A stretch of 64,000 nucleotides of DNA from Peptoniphilus lacydonensis (lineage in GTDB: Bacteria > Bacillota > Clostridia > Tissierellales > Peptoniphilaceae), in NCBI RefSeq assembly GCF_900106515.1, contig NZ_FNWF01000003.1:62001-126000 (forward strand), written 5' to 3'. The notes under the pieces were generated by a model. That model saw nothing but the letters and a program-made list of their open reading frames with translations, was not told the DNA's origin and did no database searches. Below, piece after piece: positions 43,126 through 52,796 of the stretch. Every line of letters starts with the position of its first letter. The first letter of the stretch is position 1. A program made the translations under genes and the position numbers.

Positions 43126-43180
43126 TTTACCTCCTTCCCATTTTGTATCTTTCTACAGTGTTATTATATCACAAGATTAA

Positions 43181-43318
43181 CTACTTTATATCCATCTTTT
43201 TATAATCATTTTCTAACCTATTCTTAATTTTTGTATATTCCTTATCATTAATTAATTTAAGCTCATAAAGTCTACGTAACATAGCAACTCTCATACTATA
43301 AATCTTTATTGCTTGCAT
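43181..43318 (-). CDS. Small SHOCT-like protein encoded before the integrase
   Basis: A 45-residue protein starting at ATG 43318 after AGGAGG: AIKIYSMRVAMLRRLYELKL, INDKEYTKIKNRLENDY. The LYELKLINDKEYTKIK part matches the SHOCT-type short C-terminal helix pair. It is co-directional with the integrase, 55 nt upstream. It may be an excision or regulatory partner; this is inference. Confidence 0.6.
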   Translation of the reverse strand: MQAIKIYSMRVAMLRRLYELKLINDKEYTKIKNRLENDYKKMDIK

Positions 43319-43550
43319 TTTTACCTCCTATGTAAGTTAATTTTTTACCTTGATAAGTTGTTTAAATTTAAAATATACTAATCTCACCTAAGAAATTTAT
43401 AAATATTCGCAACTCAAAGTATTTAGATTTTTATAGAAAGATGACAAAATACCCCTCACTTTATATAGTGAAATTTGCCCTCTTTGGTAACCAGAATTTT
43501 TATTTTTTTATAGTATTTTTGAGTTTTAATGATTAATTGAATATAAAAAA

Positions 43551-43582
43551 TGAGGACTTATGCTATTAGGCATAAATCCTCA
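43551..43582 (-). terminator. Terminator of transporter cassette A
   Basis: TGAGGA-CT-TATGC and GCATA-AA-TCCTCA form a long stem with one internal mismatch pair. On the minus strand six T follow. It lies 120 nt after the last gene of cassette A. The rest of 43319-43703 is AT-rich and shows nothing else. Confidence 0.65.
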
Positions 43583-43703
43583 AAAATAAAAAATATTATA
43601 AAGTTTATATTATGAAGTATTCTAAAAAATACTATTCATAACTTCTCGTTTTTCTTGCGTTTTTATCATATGTCCCTCTTGCAATTTACTAATGTATGCA
43701 TTT

Positions 43704-45095
43704 TCACAAATACGTGAAATCAATCACTTTATCACAAACTGACTCTAAAAACTCAACATCATGGGATATTATTAAAATCAGCTTGTCTTTTTCCTTAACT
43801 TTCTTTATGTTTTTAGCTACTATTTTCATATTTCTATAGTCCAATCCACTGGTTGGCTCATCGAAAAATAGGATTTTCTTGTCGGATAGTAAAGCGGATA
43901 AAATAATCACTCTCTGTTTTTGTCCTCCTGACAAGGTGTGAGGATTTCTATCACCAATGTTTTTTAACTCCATGTCTTTTAACCAAGTATCTAAAGCATT
44001 ATCATCTTTAATATTTGATGTTAATACTATTTCATCTTTGACAGTGTCCGTGAATAACTGATAGTTCACTTCCTGCATAATAAGCAGGCTCTCATTTAGC
44101 CTACTTTTTATATTTAAATTCTCACCATCTCTTAAAATTTTCCCTTTATTTTCTTTGTATAAGCCACATATGATTTTTGCTAATGTAGACTTCCCAATTC
44201 CATTTTCTCCAACAATCCCAATAATATTGCCATAGCTAAATTTAAGATCCTTAATGGACAAAATTGTTCTGGTACTTCTTTTGAACATCAGATTTTTTAA
44301 CTCTAATAAAGTCCCTTTATTTGAAGTTTCAAAATCATCAAATCTTTCAATGGCTTTATAATCAGAATTCCTAAGTCCCGTTCTCATTCGTTCATCTTCA
44401 CTTAGATTTTCAATTTCGTCCATACTATATTCTCTGATGATTTTCCCATCCTCTAAGTATATTGCTCTATCAACAATGTCTTTTAAATACCACAACCTGT
44501 GTTCTGCAATAATAATAGTTTTTCCTAAAGATTTAAGCTTTTTTATTGTAAGAGATAATTCTTTCATTGACTTTATGTCTAAGCTTGAAGATGGTTCATC
44601 AAGAATAAATATCTCAGGGTTTAATGCGTAAATGCTTGCTATAGCAATCTTCTGCTTTTCTCCTCCAGAAAGATTGAATATATTTTTATTCATCAAGTTT
44701 TCAAGATGAAGCTCTTTTTCAACTTCGTCAATCCTTTTGTTAATTACTTCTCTTTCTATTCCGTAATTTTCTAAACCAAAAGCAATTTCATCGGTTGTAT
44801 TGGTTGTATAAAACTGTGTTTTAGGATTTTGAAAAACCGAGCCTACATTCTTAGATAATTTATAAATTGGTGTAGTAAATGTATTCATACCATTGACCAT
44901 AACACTGCCAGAAATGTCCCCATCATAAAACTCAGGTATTATACCGTTCATAAGCTTTAATAGAGTCGACTTTCCGCAACCGCTCCTGCCACATAGAAGA
45001 ATGCATTCACCTTTTTTGATTTTCAAGTTTATATCATTTAATGAGTAATCAGATCCTCCCTTGTACTTAAAACTTAATTCTCTAATTTCAATCAT
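43704..45095 (-). CDS. ECF transporter ATPase, two fused nucleotide-binding domains (cassette A)
   Basis: A 463-residue double ATPase of energy-coupling-factor type. Domain 1: GRSGCGKST, LSGGEKQKIAIAS, IFILDEPSSSLD. Domain 2: GENGIGKST, LSGGQKQRVIILS, ILFFDEPTSGLD. In ordinary ECF modules the two ATPases are separate proteins; fused forms occur with MptD-type S components. It drives substrate uptake with the T and S proteins encoded just upstream. The start ATG 45095 overlaps the T stop as ATGA. Confidence 0.9.
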   Translation of the reverse strand: MIEIRELSFKYKGGSDYSLNDINLKIKKGECILLCGRSGCGKSTLLKLMNGIIPEFYDGDISGSVMVNGMNTFTTPIYKLSKNVGSVFQNPKTQFYTTNTTDEIAFGLENYGIEREVINKRIDEVEKELHLENLMNKNIFNLSGGEKQKIAIASIYALNPEIFILDEPSSSLDIKSMKELSLTIKKLKSLGKTIIIAEHRLWYLKDIVDRAIYLEDGKIIREYSMDEIENLSEDERMRTGLRNSDYKAIERFDDFETSNKGTLLELKNLMFKRSTRTILSIKDLKFSYGNIIGIVGENGIGKSTLAKIICGLYKENKGKILRDGENLNIKSRLNESLLIMQEVNYQLFTDTVKDEIVLTSNIKDDNALDTWLKDMELKNIGDRNPHTLSGGQKQRVIILSALLSDKKILFFDEPTSGLDYRNMKIVAKNIKKVKEKDKLILIISHDVEFLESVCDKVIDFTYL

Positions 45096-45820
45096 AAATT
45101 CCACCCTGACACTTTCATAAATATTACTATTGATAAAATTAAAATCATAAGAATTAGAACGTCTATGTCATTTCTTCTAAACTTAATTAGGTGTCTACTT
45201 GTTTTGTTAACAGGAGCATCAAGTCCCCTTATAATGGCTGATTGAGAGAGCTCATCCCCAATTTCTATCACACTTACGAATAAGGGTACAAAAAAGTACT
45301 CCATAATTAATGTTGGTCTTCTTGTTAAATTGATTAAGTTAAAATTAATACCTCGAGTTTTCATCGCCATATTTATATGACTCCATTCGTCTTTAATCGT
45401 AGGCAAACATCTAAATATTACAGAAATCATTATGAGCGAGTCTTTTGGAAGATTTAATTTTTGTAAAGTTGCTACTGCACTGGAAACAGATGTGGAATTT
45501 AAAATCCATTTACCCACGATAATACATGGCAGAAATTTTCTTCCAATTGCTAAGATAAATAAAATTAAATTCAAAAGAAAATTCATATTAAAATAGGCTA
45601 AAGATTTTTCCAATACTACACTTATTACAAAAAATAAAATATACCTTATAGCGGATTTTTTATAACCATCGCAAATAATAATGACAAGAAAAAATAATGT
45701 AATAAGACTTTGATAGATCCAATCAAACCCTAAAAAAATTAAAATATTTGCACCTATAAGCAAGATAAGTTTTGTTCTGAGGTCATATTTTGACCCCAGA
45801 ACAAACTTTGAATTTTCCAT
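45092..45820 (-). CDS. ECF transporter T (transmembrane) component (cassette A)
   Basis: A 242-residue membrane protein with about six hydrophobic helices. It has the T-protein cytoplasmic signature: SLIMISVIFRCLPTIKDEWS and HINMAMKTRGINF, the Ala-Arg-Gly type coupling helix. It links the ATPase to the S component. Overlaps S and ATPase genes by 1-4 nt. Confidence 0.88.
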   Translation of the reverse strand: MENSKFVLGSKYDLRTKLILLIGANILIFLGFDWIYQSLITLFFLVIIICDGYKKSAIRYILFFVISVVLEKSLAYFNMNFLLNLILFILAIGRKFLPCIIVGKWILNSTSVSSAVATLQKLNLPKDSLIMISVIFRCLPTIKDEWSHINMAMKTRGINFNLINLTRRPTLIMEYFFVPLFVSVIEIGDELSQSAIIRGLDAPVNKTSRHLIKFRRNDIDVLILMILILSIVIFMKVSGWNL

Positions 45821-46410
45821 TATAAAACTCCTGCTGATTCCAACTTTTTATTTAGTATTTTCTTTGTAAAATATGAACCAATCAAAGAGAATATAAATGT
45901 TCCTATAATCATAACTGGTAACATCCATATTGGTGTCCATGCCCTTACTGTGTTACAAAAGCTTTGATCTAAGCCACCTTTTATTACACTTTCAAAAAAT
46001 GCTTCTCTCATAAGCCAAATTGGTAAAAATCCTCCAAATAAGTTTAGAGAAAAAAACATATGACTAATTGTATTTTTCTTAAAATCTGTATAATTCCCAC
46101 CTTTTGCTATGAACATAGCAATTATTCCGGCAGGCACTGCCACTAATGGTGCAATTGGAATATGTCCAGTTGCAACTAATAAAATACTTGGTAAGATAGC
46201 TGCGATTACAATAGCAGTGGCTGACTTTGTCTTTGCAAGAAGCATATGATAGGTTGGTGCAGCAAGTAGTGCTACAAGCATAGGCATTAGTAAAAATAAA
46301 ACAGGGACAGGCATTGATATTGCCCCAATTACTAAATATGTTACAAAGTAAAGTGCAATTAAAACACCGGCTGTAACTGCGTTTTTTGATGATTTCTTTT
46401 GTGTTTTCAT
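45820..46410 (-). CDS. MptD-family ECF S component (cassette A)
   Basis: A 196-residue membrane protein with five to six helices: TAGVLIALYFVTYLVIGAIS, VPVLFLLMPMLVALLAAPTY, and PSILLVATGHIPIAPLVAVP. This matches the MptD family of putative ECF substrate-binding components. The substrate is unknown. The gene starts 26 nt after the ABC half-transporter pair in the same operon. Confidence 0.82.
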   Translation of the reverse strand: MKTQKKSSKNAVTAGVLIALYFVTYLVIGAISMPVPVLFLLMPMLVALLAAPTYHMLLAKTKSATAIVIAAILPSILLVATGHIPIAPLVAVPAGIIAMFIAKGGNYTDFKKNTISHMFFSLNLFGGFLPIWLMREAFFESVIKGGLDQSFCNTVRAWTPIWMLPVMIIGTFIFSLIGSYFTKKILNKKLESAGVL

Positions 46411-46435
46411 AAGTTTCCTCCTTTAAAATTGATTG

Positions 46436-48160
46436 TTACTGTACAATCTTCCATTCTTTAGACTTTTCTTGATAATTCCATAAGTCTTTATATAGTCCTT
46501 CATTTTTAATAAGTTCTTCATGCTTCCCAACTTCTTCTACCTTTCCTTTGTCTAAAACAACAATTTTATCAGCTCCCATTACGCTCCTTAATTTATGAGC
46601 TACAACCACAACTGTTTTATTTTTAATTAAATTTGATATTGCTTCTTGTATAATAAGTTCATTTTCAGGATCAAGTGAAGATGTTGCTTCATCAAGTAGT
46701 ATTATTGGTGCATTTTTTAATATTGCTCTCGCTATTGATATTCTTTGTTTCTCACCTCCAGACAGAGTCGCACCTCCTTGTCCAATCATAGTGTCAAATC
46801 CATCATCTTTATTGACTATAAAGTCATAAGCTCCTGCCATTTTTGCAGCATTCATTATTTCATCTTTACTTGCATCTTCATTTCCAAATTTTATGTTGTT
46901 ATAAATTGTGTCTTTAAAAAGATACACATCTTGAAAAACAACAGAAAATTTATCCATTAATTTATCAGGGTCGGCTGTTAGCAAATCTACTCCACCAATT
47001 TTAATTGTCCCTTCATTAGGATCATAAAATCTGGAAATTAATTTAATTAGTGTAGATTTTCCAGAGCCAGAGTAACCAACAAAAGCAGTTAATTCATTTT
47101 CATTAATGTCTAATGAAACATTATCGATAACCTTAGATTCCTTGTAAGAAAATGAAACATCGCAGATTTCAATTTTGTTGCTTTCGTTTACATCGGAATT
47201 TCCTGACATAGGTTTAGCGTTAAGTAAGTTAATGATTCTCTCTCCTGAAACTGATGCCATTTGTAGACCTGTATAATTTACAAGTGCAAGCTCCAAGGGA
47301 TCAAAAATCCTTGTGCCTACAAATAAGAACATTAAAAATGTATCAATTTCCAAAGATCCATTTATAAATAAATAGGAACCAACTAAACTCATCAAAGGAA
47401 GTCCTATTCTTAAAATCATACTTGCTATAGTAGTTAATGAACCAACCCCTTTCTCACTCTTAATATTTGCATTTCTTGAGTTATCTATATCTTCTTCAAG
47501 TTTTGTTAATGTATCATCTAAGCTGTTATAAGCTTTTAGAGTCTTAATGGCATCCAAATATTCATTTATATCTTCTTCCTCTTTTATCCTCATTTTCTTT
47601 GTTTTTAAATAAATTTTTTTCTGAAAGTTTTGCATGAGTGTAAGAAGTAGAACAGAAATAGGTAGTCCTATAAGTGTTGCTATTCCCATTTTTACATTAA
47701 TTATCAAAAATAATATTGAGCAAAGAACCGCTACACATATGCCACTGAAAAATTGAGGTAATTGATGCGTTACTGCCGTTTCAACTTTGAAAAAATCATT
47801 CATTAATGTATCTAAGATCTCTGCTGATCTTTTTCCTGAAATATAACCTATCGGCAGTTTTCTTATGTGGTCTGCAAGCTCTATTCTTCCATCTGCACTT
47901 GTCTTGTATCCAAGTTCATAGGTATATTTTGTGGCTAAATTTTCCAATAAGAATGTTATTAAGAAAAATACTGCCATTATCCCAAAATACTTCCATAAAA
48001 GGCTCGTATCTATACTATCTGCACCTCTATTTAAAAATAGTGTTTCTACAATTTTCGCCAAAGCAATAAATGGTATAAGATTGGAAATAGATGCCAAAAC
48101 ATTTAAAATAATTGATTTTCTTATATTATTCATCTTTCCTAATGTAATATTTCTTATCAT
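46436..48160 (-). CDS. ABC half-transporter, permease-ATPase (cassette A, second of pair)
   Basis: A 574-residue protein: six-helix membrane domain (1-~320) then ATPase with GYSGSGKST, LSGGEKQRISIARAI and IILLDEATSSLD. It overlaps the preceding half-transporter gene by 4 nt, so the two should form a heterodimer. IrtA/IrtB-like pairs linked to MptD-type ECF genes are common in anaerobic Bacillota; the direction of transport is not clear from sequence. Confidence 0.92.
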   Translation of the reverse strand: MIRNITLGKMNNIRKSIILNVLASISNLIPFIALAKIVETLFLNRGADSIDTSLLWKYFGIMAVFFLITFLLENLATKYTYELGYKTSADGRIELADHIRKLPIGYISGKRSAEILDTLMNDFFKVETAVTHQLPQFFSGICVAVLCSILFLIINVKMGIATLIGLPISVLLLTLMQNFQKKIYLKTKKMRIKEEEDINEYLDAIKTLKAYNSLDDTLTKLEEDIDNSRNANIKSEKGVGSLTTIASMILRIGLPLMSLVGSYLFINGSLEIDTFLMFLFVGTRIFDPLELALVNYTGLQMASVSGERIINLLNAKPMSGNSDVNESNKIEICDVSFSYKESKVIDNVSLDINENELTAFVGYSGSGKSTLIKLISRFYDPNEGTIKIGGVDLLTADPDKLMDKFSVVFQDVYLFKDTIYNNIKFGNEDASKDEIMNAAKMAGAYDFIVNKDDGFDTMIGQGGATLSGGEKQRISIARAILKNAPIILLDEATSSLDPENELIIQEAISNLIKNKTVVVVAHKLRSVMGADKIVVLDKGKVEEVGKHEELIKNEGLYKDLWNYQEKSKEWKIVQ

Positions 48161-49926
48161 TCATTCTCACTCCCTTCTATATCCATTTGCCAAATATTTG
48201 TCTTCTTATAAATATCAAAGAGTCGCTTATATATTCCATCTGCAAGGATTAAATCTTCATGCTTACCTCTTTCTGCAATTTTTCCATCAGATATTACTAA
48301 AATTTGATTTGCATTCTCTATGGTATTTAACCTATGAGCAATCATGATAACTGTCTTATCTTTAACCAATTCAGACAAAGCTTCCTGCATAAGATATTCA
48401 TTTTCAGAATCAGCAAAACTTGTTGCCTCGTCTAATACTAATATTGGTGCGTCCTTTAAAATCGCTCTTGCTACAGCGATACGTTGTTTCTCTCCTCCAG
48501 ATAAATAAGTCCCTTTACCCAAAACAGTGTCATACCCATCAGGAAGTTTTACAATAAAATCATGACATCTTGCTTTTTTACATGCTTTTATGACATCCTC
48601 TTTTGTAGAACCTGGCTTTGCCATAGCAACATTATTGAAGACTGTATCTGTGATAAGATCACTGTCTTGAAAAACAAATGCTATCCTCTCCATTAAGGCG
48701 TTCATCGGAATATTTTTTATATTAACTCCACCTATTTTAATAGAGCCTTCTGAAGGATCGTAAAATCTGGGTATTAGCGTTCCAATGGTAGATTTGCCTG
48801 CTCCCGAATAGCCAACTAATGCTGTAACTTCTCCTTGTTTAGCACAGAAGCTTATATTCTTTAAAACCTCTTCATCTCCATAAGAAAAGCTTACATTCTC
48901 GAATTCAAGATCATGACCTTTTATCTCTTCCTCGATATTTTCAATTGCCAATTCTTTTTGATCTATAATTTCGTAGATTCTCAAAACAACTTCATTTAGT
49001 AAATTCATTCCTTCTGCAAAATCTCTAAGTTTTAATGCAGGTACGCTAATGGCAGGTGCAAGAATCAAATAGAAAATAAAAACTGTAGCAAAATCCAAGT
49101 TATTATTTCGTGACATTAAAAGTATTCCTACTGGAACTATGAATGTAGCAACAGATAAAATAAACATTCTAAATGAAACAAATCCCGGTCTTATCATTGA
49201 TGTCATCGAACTTGTAAAGTCTCTATATTCTCCTACTGACTTTGAAAAAGTTTTAAATGATTTTGCTCCTGTTCCAAATATTTTCACTTCCGGCATACCT
49301 TTAACGTATTCAGTGGTTGCTGAATTAATTTGATCCAAAATCGCAAAGTTCTTCTCAAGTCCACCCGACTTTATAATCTTTGCCATGATTGCAATCTGAA
49401 TTCCTAAACCAACAAATATAATTAACAAAGTCGTAAGACCTAATATTAAATTTATCTTCAACATAACAATTATCATTGCTAAAATTAGTGCTAAAGTTGA
49501 AATTAAATTTGGTAATTGATGAGAAAAATAACCCTCAATTTGATTCATGTCCGATCCTAATACTTGCCTTATTTTTGACTTGTTGTCTCCGGTAAAAAAA
49601 CCTAAAGGAAGATTCCCAATATGAAATAATATCTTCTTTTTTAAGTTAGCTATTAAAACATATGAAAACTTATGGCATAAAATACCGCCAATGTAAGTTA
49701 AGCAATATGACAATACCACTGCTGCAAGTCCATAGGTGCAGAACTGTATTGTACTTTGTTCTAATTTTCCATATAAAAATAGAGATTTTATGACTTTGTA
49801 TATCACCAAAATTGGACAAATACTTAATAGCATTCCAAGACTAACAAATAATATTCCTACTACAAGTTGTCCTTTTTTTATTTCACTGTAGGAAATAATA
49901 TCTTTGATTGATTTCTTCTTTTTCAT
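48157..49926 (-). CDS. ABC half-transporter, permease-ATPase (cassette A, first of pair)
   Basis: A 589-residue protein: membrane domain (20-~330) then ATPase with GYSGAGKST, LSGGEKQRIAVARAI and ILVLDEATSFAD. It is the first structural gene after tetR, behind an operator-like palindrome at 49947-49960. Partner of the next gene. Confidence 0.92.
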   Translation of the reverse strand: MKKKKSIKDIISYSEIKKGQLVVGILFVSLGMLLSICPILVIYKVIKSLFLYGKLEQSTIQFCTYGLAAVVLSYCLTYIGGILCHKFSYVLIANLKKKILFHIGNLPLGFFTGDNKSKIRQVLGSDMNQIEGYFSHQLPNLISTLALILAMIIVMLKINLILGLTTLLIIFVGLGIQIAIMAKIIKSGGLEKNFAILDQINSATTEYVKGMPEVKIFGTGAKSFKTFSKSVGEYRDFTSSMTSMIRPGFVSFRMFILSVATFIVPVGILLMSRNNNLDFATVFIFYLILAPAISVPALKLRDFAEGMNLLNEVVLRIYEIIDQKELAIENIEEEIKGHDLEFENVSFSYGDEEVLKNISFCAKQGEVTALVGYSGAGKSTIGTLIPRFYDPSEGSIKIGGVNIKNIPMNALMERIAFVFQDSDLITDTVFNNVAMAKPGSTKEDVIKACKKARCHDFIVKLPDGYDTVLGKGTYLSGGEKQRIAVARAILKDAPILVLDEATSFADSENEYLMQEALSELVKDKTVIMIAHRLNTIENANQILVISDGKIAERGKHEDLILADGIYKRLFDIYKKTNIWQMDIEGSENE

Positions 49927-49946
49927 CTAAAACATGCCTCCTTACC

Positions 49947-49960
49947 GAACGAGTTCGTTC
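49947..49960 (-). promoter_or_regulatory. Operator-like palindrome before cassette A transporters
   Basis: GAACGA-GT-TCGTTC, a 6-bp inverted repeat right before the ribosome binding site of the first transporter gene. It resembles the ACTCGTTC half found upstream of the tetR gene (50664-50680), so the TetR protein may bind both. A hairpin with ACAAGG/CCTTGT arms lies between tetR and this site and may reduce read-through. Confidence 0.5.
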
Positions 49961-50033
49961 ATTTGCCTTAAAACTAATACAAGGAAAACACCATTGATGT
50001 TTCCCTTGTAAAATACTTATATTTTATTTTTCT

Positions 50034-50648
50034 CTACTGAGGTCTTTGAAATAGTTCGCTTATTATTCCAAAGGCTTCACTTGAATTTGTTTTGTTTTCT
50101 CCCTTAATAATATAGTCATTATATATTGTTCCAACAGCTCCGTATAAAATAAAAGCTGCAAAACTTCTCACATTTTCTCTGTTTATTCCCATATTATTTT
50201 CTATTTTTTTATTTTCAATTCCTTCAATTATAAACTCTGAATAGACATCTATAAATTTTCCAATGTAATGAATCAATTCCCATAGCCTGTAAGAGTTATC
50301 TGTAATTGAATTCTCTTTTGAAAAATTATATCTAGTCGTAAACTGACCGATATCTTTTACTATAAGTTCTCTTAGAATTTTTATTCTTTCTTCGTAATCT
50401 ATTTCCTTGTTTTGAAGGATACCTAACTTATTTTTTAATTTTTCATCAAAGTAAGTTTCCATACACGCCAAGAAAATATCTTCTTTTGATTTGAAATAAT
50501 AATAAAACATTCCCGGTGCTCCATTAACTTCCGCGAGAATATCTCGCACAGAAACTTTCTCATATCCATACTTTTCAAAAAGTCTTGATGCTATATTTAT
50601 AAGCTCCTGTTTTCTTTCTTCTGGATCCTTTACATTTCTCTTTGCCAA
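50034..50648 (-). CDS. TetR/AcrR-family regulator (cassette A)
   Basis: A 204-residue regulator. The N-terminal HTH has RKQELINIASRLFEKYGYEK, VSVRDILAEVNGAPGMFYYY, FKSKEDIFLACM. The C-terminal ligand-binding domain is divergent. The start is a TTG (50648) after AGGTGG. It heads cassette A and probably represses it until a ligand, perhaps the transported compound, binds. Confidence 0.92.
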   Translation of the reverse strand: MAKRNVKDPEERKQELINIASRLFEKYGYEKVSVRDILAEVNGAPGMFYYYFKSKEDIFLACMETYFDEKLKNKLGILQNKEIDYEERIKILRELIVKDIGQFTTRYNFSKENSITDNSYRLWELIHYIGKFIDVYSEFIIEGIENKKIENNMGINRENVRSFAAFILYGAVGTIYNDYIIKGENKTNSSEAFGIISELFQRPQ

Positions 50649-50663
50649 AACCTCACCACCTAT

Positions 50664-50680
50664 TGACCGACACTCGTTCT
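50664..50680. promoter_or_regulatory. Operator-like site upstream of tetR A
   Basis: TGACCGACACTCGTTC lies directly upstream of the tetR ribosome site. Its ACCGACACTC part is identical to the start of the perfect palindrome before the second tetR (59260), so the two regulators probably recognise related sites. Confidence 0.45.
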
Positions 50681-50694
50681 TTAATAAAGATTAT

Positions 50695-50805
50695 CATTTT
50701 CTTATACTTTTGTCAATAGTGCCCTGAAATTATATTCTGAGTATGGTATAATTTTATTTACTATAAATAAGCACGCTTAACGCTTATAGTCTTAATTACA
50801 CAATA
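50695..50805 (+). repeat. Truncated copy of the mobilisation-promoter region
   Basis: It shares with 59300-59400 the ordered blocks TTGTCAATAG, GGTATAATT (a -10 element at 50747-50752) and ACGCTTAACGCTTATA. In the second location these lead into the candidate oriT and mob genes; here the sequence is cut off by the GGGTCTGTAAATAA end at ~50810. Confidence 0.65.
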
Positions 50806-50807
50806 AC

Positions 50808-50970
50808 AGGGTCTGTAAATAATTTTGTGTATCAACCTAAATCCTGTTTAAAGGGTAATGGTTGATACATTTTTTATGCTTCAATCATCATTGGTGTAGC
50901 TACAACTTTTTCTACATCAACATTTTTATCTTCTAGATTATCTTCAAAATTCCCATATTGATTTAGGAAC
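50808..50970 (-). mobile_element. Insertion-sequence end and coding remnant
   Basis: GGGTCTGTAAATAATTTTGT at 50808 looks like an IS256-type terminal repeat. Next to it GTATCAACC/GGTTGATAC forms a hairpin. The minus strand then encodes FLNQYGNFEDNLEDKNVDVE and a short end, a C-terminal fragment I do not recognise. Only a remnant is present. Confidence 0.35.
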
Positions 50971-51009
50971 GAAAAAAAGAGCAAGTGGTTTTTCTTGTCC
51001 ACCTGCTCT
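50971..51009 (-). terminator. Terminator of transporter cassette B
   Basis: On the minus strand AGAGCAGGTGG and CCACTTGCTCT pair over 11 bp (one mismatch), followed by seven T. It lies 42 nt after the last cassette B gene. Confidence 0.8.
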
Positions 51010-51050
51010 AAATATTTTTCATGTTCAGAGACTTTAAATATTTCTTCCTA

Positions 51051-52796
51051 TCAATTATTTAATTTCCATGATTCCGCCTTAGTTTTTGCATTTATAAGGT
51101 CAGAATAAAGTCCATTATTTTTAATCAGTTCTTCATGATTACCACGTTCTACTATTTCTCCATCTTTTAAGACTAAAATCTGGTCAGCATTTCTAATTGT
51201 CTTTAGTCTATGAGCAATCATTATTACTGTCTTATTTTTTGTTAATGATTCTATTGCTTCTTTAAGCTTATCTTCATTTTCCGGGTCTATATTTGCTGTT
51301 GCTTCATCAAAGATTATGATGTCCGCGTCTTTTAGCATGGCTCTGGCTATGGAGATTCTTTGTTTTTCTCCACCAGATAGACTTGCTCCACCTTCCCCAA
51401 TGATAGTGTTATATCCATCTGGTAAAGCTTCTATAAATTCATGACACCTTGCTTTTTTAGCAGCTTGAACTACTTCTTCATGGCTCGCATTTTGTTTTCC
51501 AAATTTTATATTGTTTTCAATTGTATCCTCAAATAGGTATACATCTTGAAATACCATGGAAATTGAATTCATAAGGTTTTCTATCTTATAGTCCTTAATA
51601 TTCTTTCCACCTATTAAAATTTCACCAGAATTTACATCCCAAAATCTTGCTATTAGATTACAAAATGTTGTTTTACCAGATCCAGATGGTCCGACAATGG
51701 CAGTCATAGTATTTTCTTTTATCTCTGCTGATACATTTTTTAAAATTTGTCTATCATCATAGGAAAATGATACATTTTTAAAGACTATGTTGTGATTTTT
51801 TATTGGTTCTATAATACTTCCTTCTTTCATATCAGGCATTGAGTCTATAAAACCAACTGAATCTATGGCATTTTCGCAAGCTCTTAGGATTGCCATGTTT
51901 GATCCTGCCCCGATTAAGCCTTCAAAGATAATAAAGGATGCCATAATCATAAGAATTGTTTCAGCAAGTGGAAGTTCACCAGATAAATTTAATTTTAATG
52001 ATACATAGACCATAGCTACAGTTGTTATTCCCATTACAATTCTTTGGATAACTGTGTAAGGTGCTACAGATATTTCTAAATCTAAAAGTATATTTGATGT
52101 ATCTTTTATAGACTTTCTTAAAGCTCTGTTATTTTCTCCACCAAGATTATAGGACTTTCTAATCTGTATTCCTTGTAAAGTTGCTAATACTTCTTTTGTA
52201 AGTCTTGTTTGTGTTTCTGTCATTTTGTCTGCATTAGCTGATGATTTTTTCTCCATCATTGATGTAACTATAAAGAATACTATTACACCCACTACTGCAA
52301 CAAGTCCTACCTTTACATTAAAAATTAAAGTTCCAAGGACAAAGACTAAAGTATTTAAAACTCCACCAAGTACAAGAACCAAAAGCATAGGCACCCACAT
52401 TTCTGCTTGGGAAAGTGAAGATGTAGCAATAGTAGTTAATCTTCCTAGTGAAAAGCTTGAAAAGAAACCCATAGGAACTCTTTTTATCTTTTCTCCTATT
52501 TCTATTCTCTTGTGAGCTGCCATAAAATATCCAGCGTGTGTTTGTGCCATTTGTGATGATTTTTGTGTCATTATCTTTCCAACAAGGGATATAACTAATA
52601 TTCCAAGACAAACAAAGATAGCCTTATAGTCTAAAGTTTTAGAAAATATATTTACTAGCATATAGTAAATCGCACCAAACTCAAGGGCATTAAATACTGC
52701 GTGCAAAAATCCAGCGAGAATAGATTTCTTAATATATACCTGTTCTTCTTTTGAAAAATTCCATATCTTTTTAAACACATTAAGCATTTTCATCAC
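51051..52796 (-). CDS. ABC half-transporter, permease-ATPase (cassette B, second of pair)
   Basis: A 581-residue protein: membrane domain (15-~320), ATPase with GPSGSGKTT, LSGGEKQRISIARAM and IIIFDEATANID. It overlaps the previous gene by 17 nt. Paralogue of the cassette A half-transporters but clearly diverged. Confidence 0.92.
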   Translation of the reverse strand: MMKMLNVFKKIWNFSKEEQVYIKKSILAGFLHAVFNALEFGAIYYMLVNIFSKTLDYKAIFVCLGILVISLVGKIMTQKSSQMAQTHAGYFMAAHKRIEIGEKIKRVPMGFFSSFSLGRLTTIATSSLSQAEMWVPMLLVLVLGGVLNTLVFVLGTLIFNVKVGLVAVVGVIVFFIVTSMMEKKSSANADKMTETQTRLTKEVLATLQGIQIRKSYNLGGENNRALRKSIKDTSNILLDLEISVAPYTVIQRIVMGITTVAMVYVSLKLNLSGELPLAETILMIMASFIIFEGLIGAGSNMAILRACENAIDSVGFIDSMPDMKEGSIIEPIKNHNIVFKNVSFSYDDRQILKNVSAEIKENTMTAIVGPSGSGKTTFCNLIARFWDVNSGEILIGGKNIKDYKIENLMNSISMVFQDVYLFEDTIENNIKFGKQNASHEEVVQAAKKARCHEFIEALPDGYNTIIGEGGASLSGGEKQRISIARAMLKDADIIIFDEATANIDPENEDKLKEAIESLTKNKTVIMIAHRLKTIRNADQILVLKDGEIVERGNHEELIKNNGLYSDLINAKTKAESWKLNN

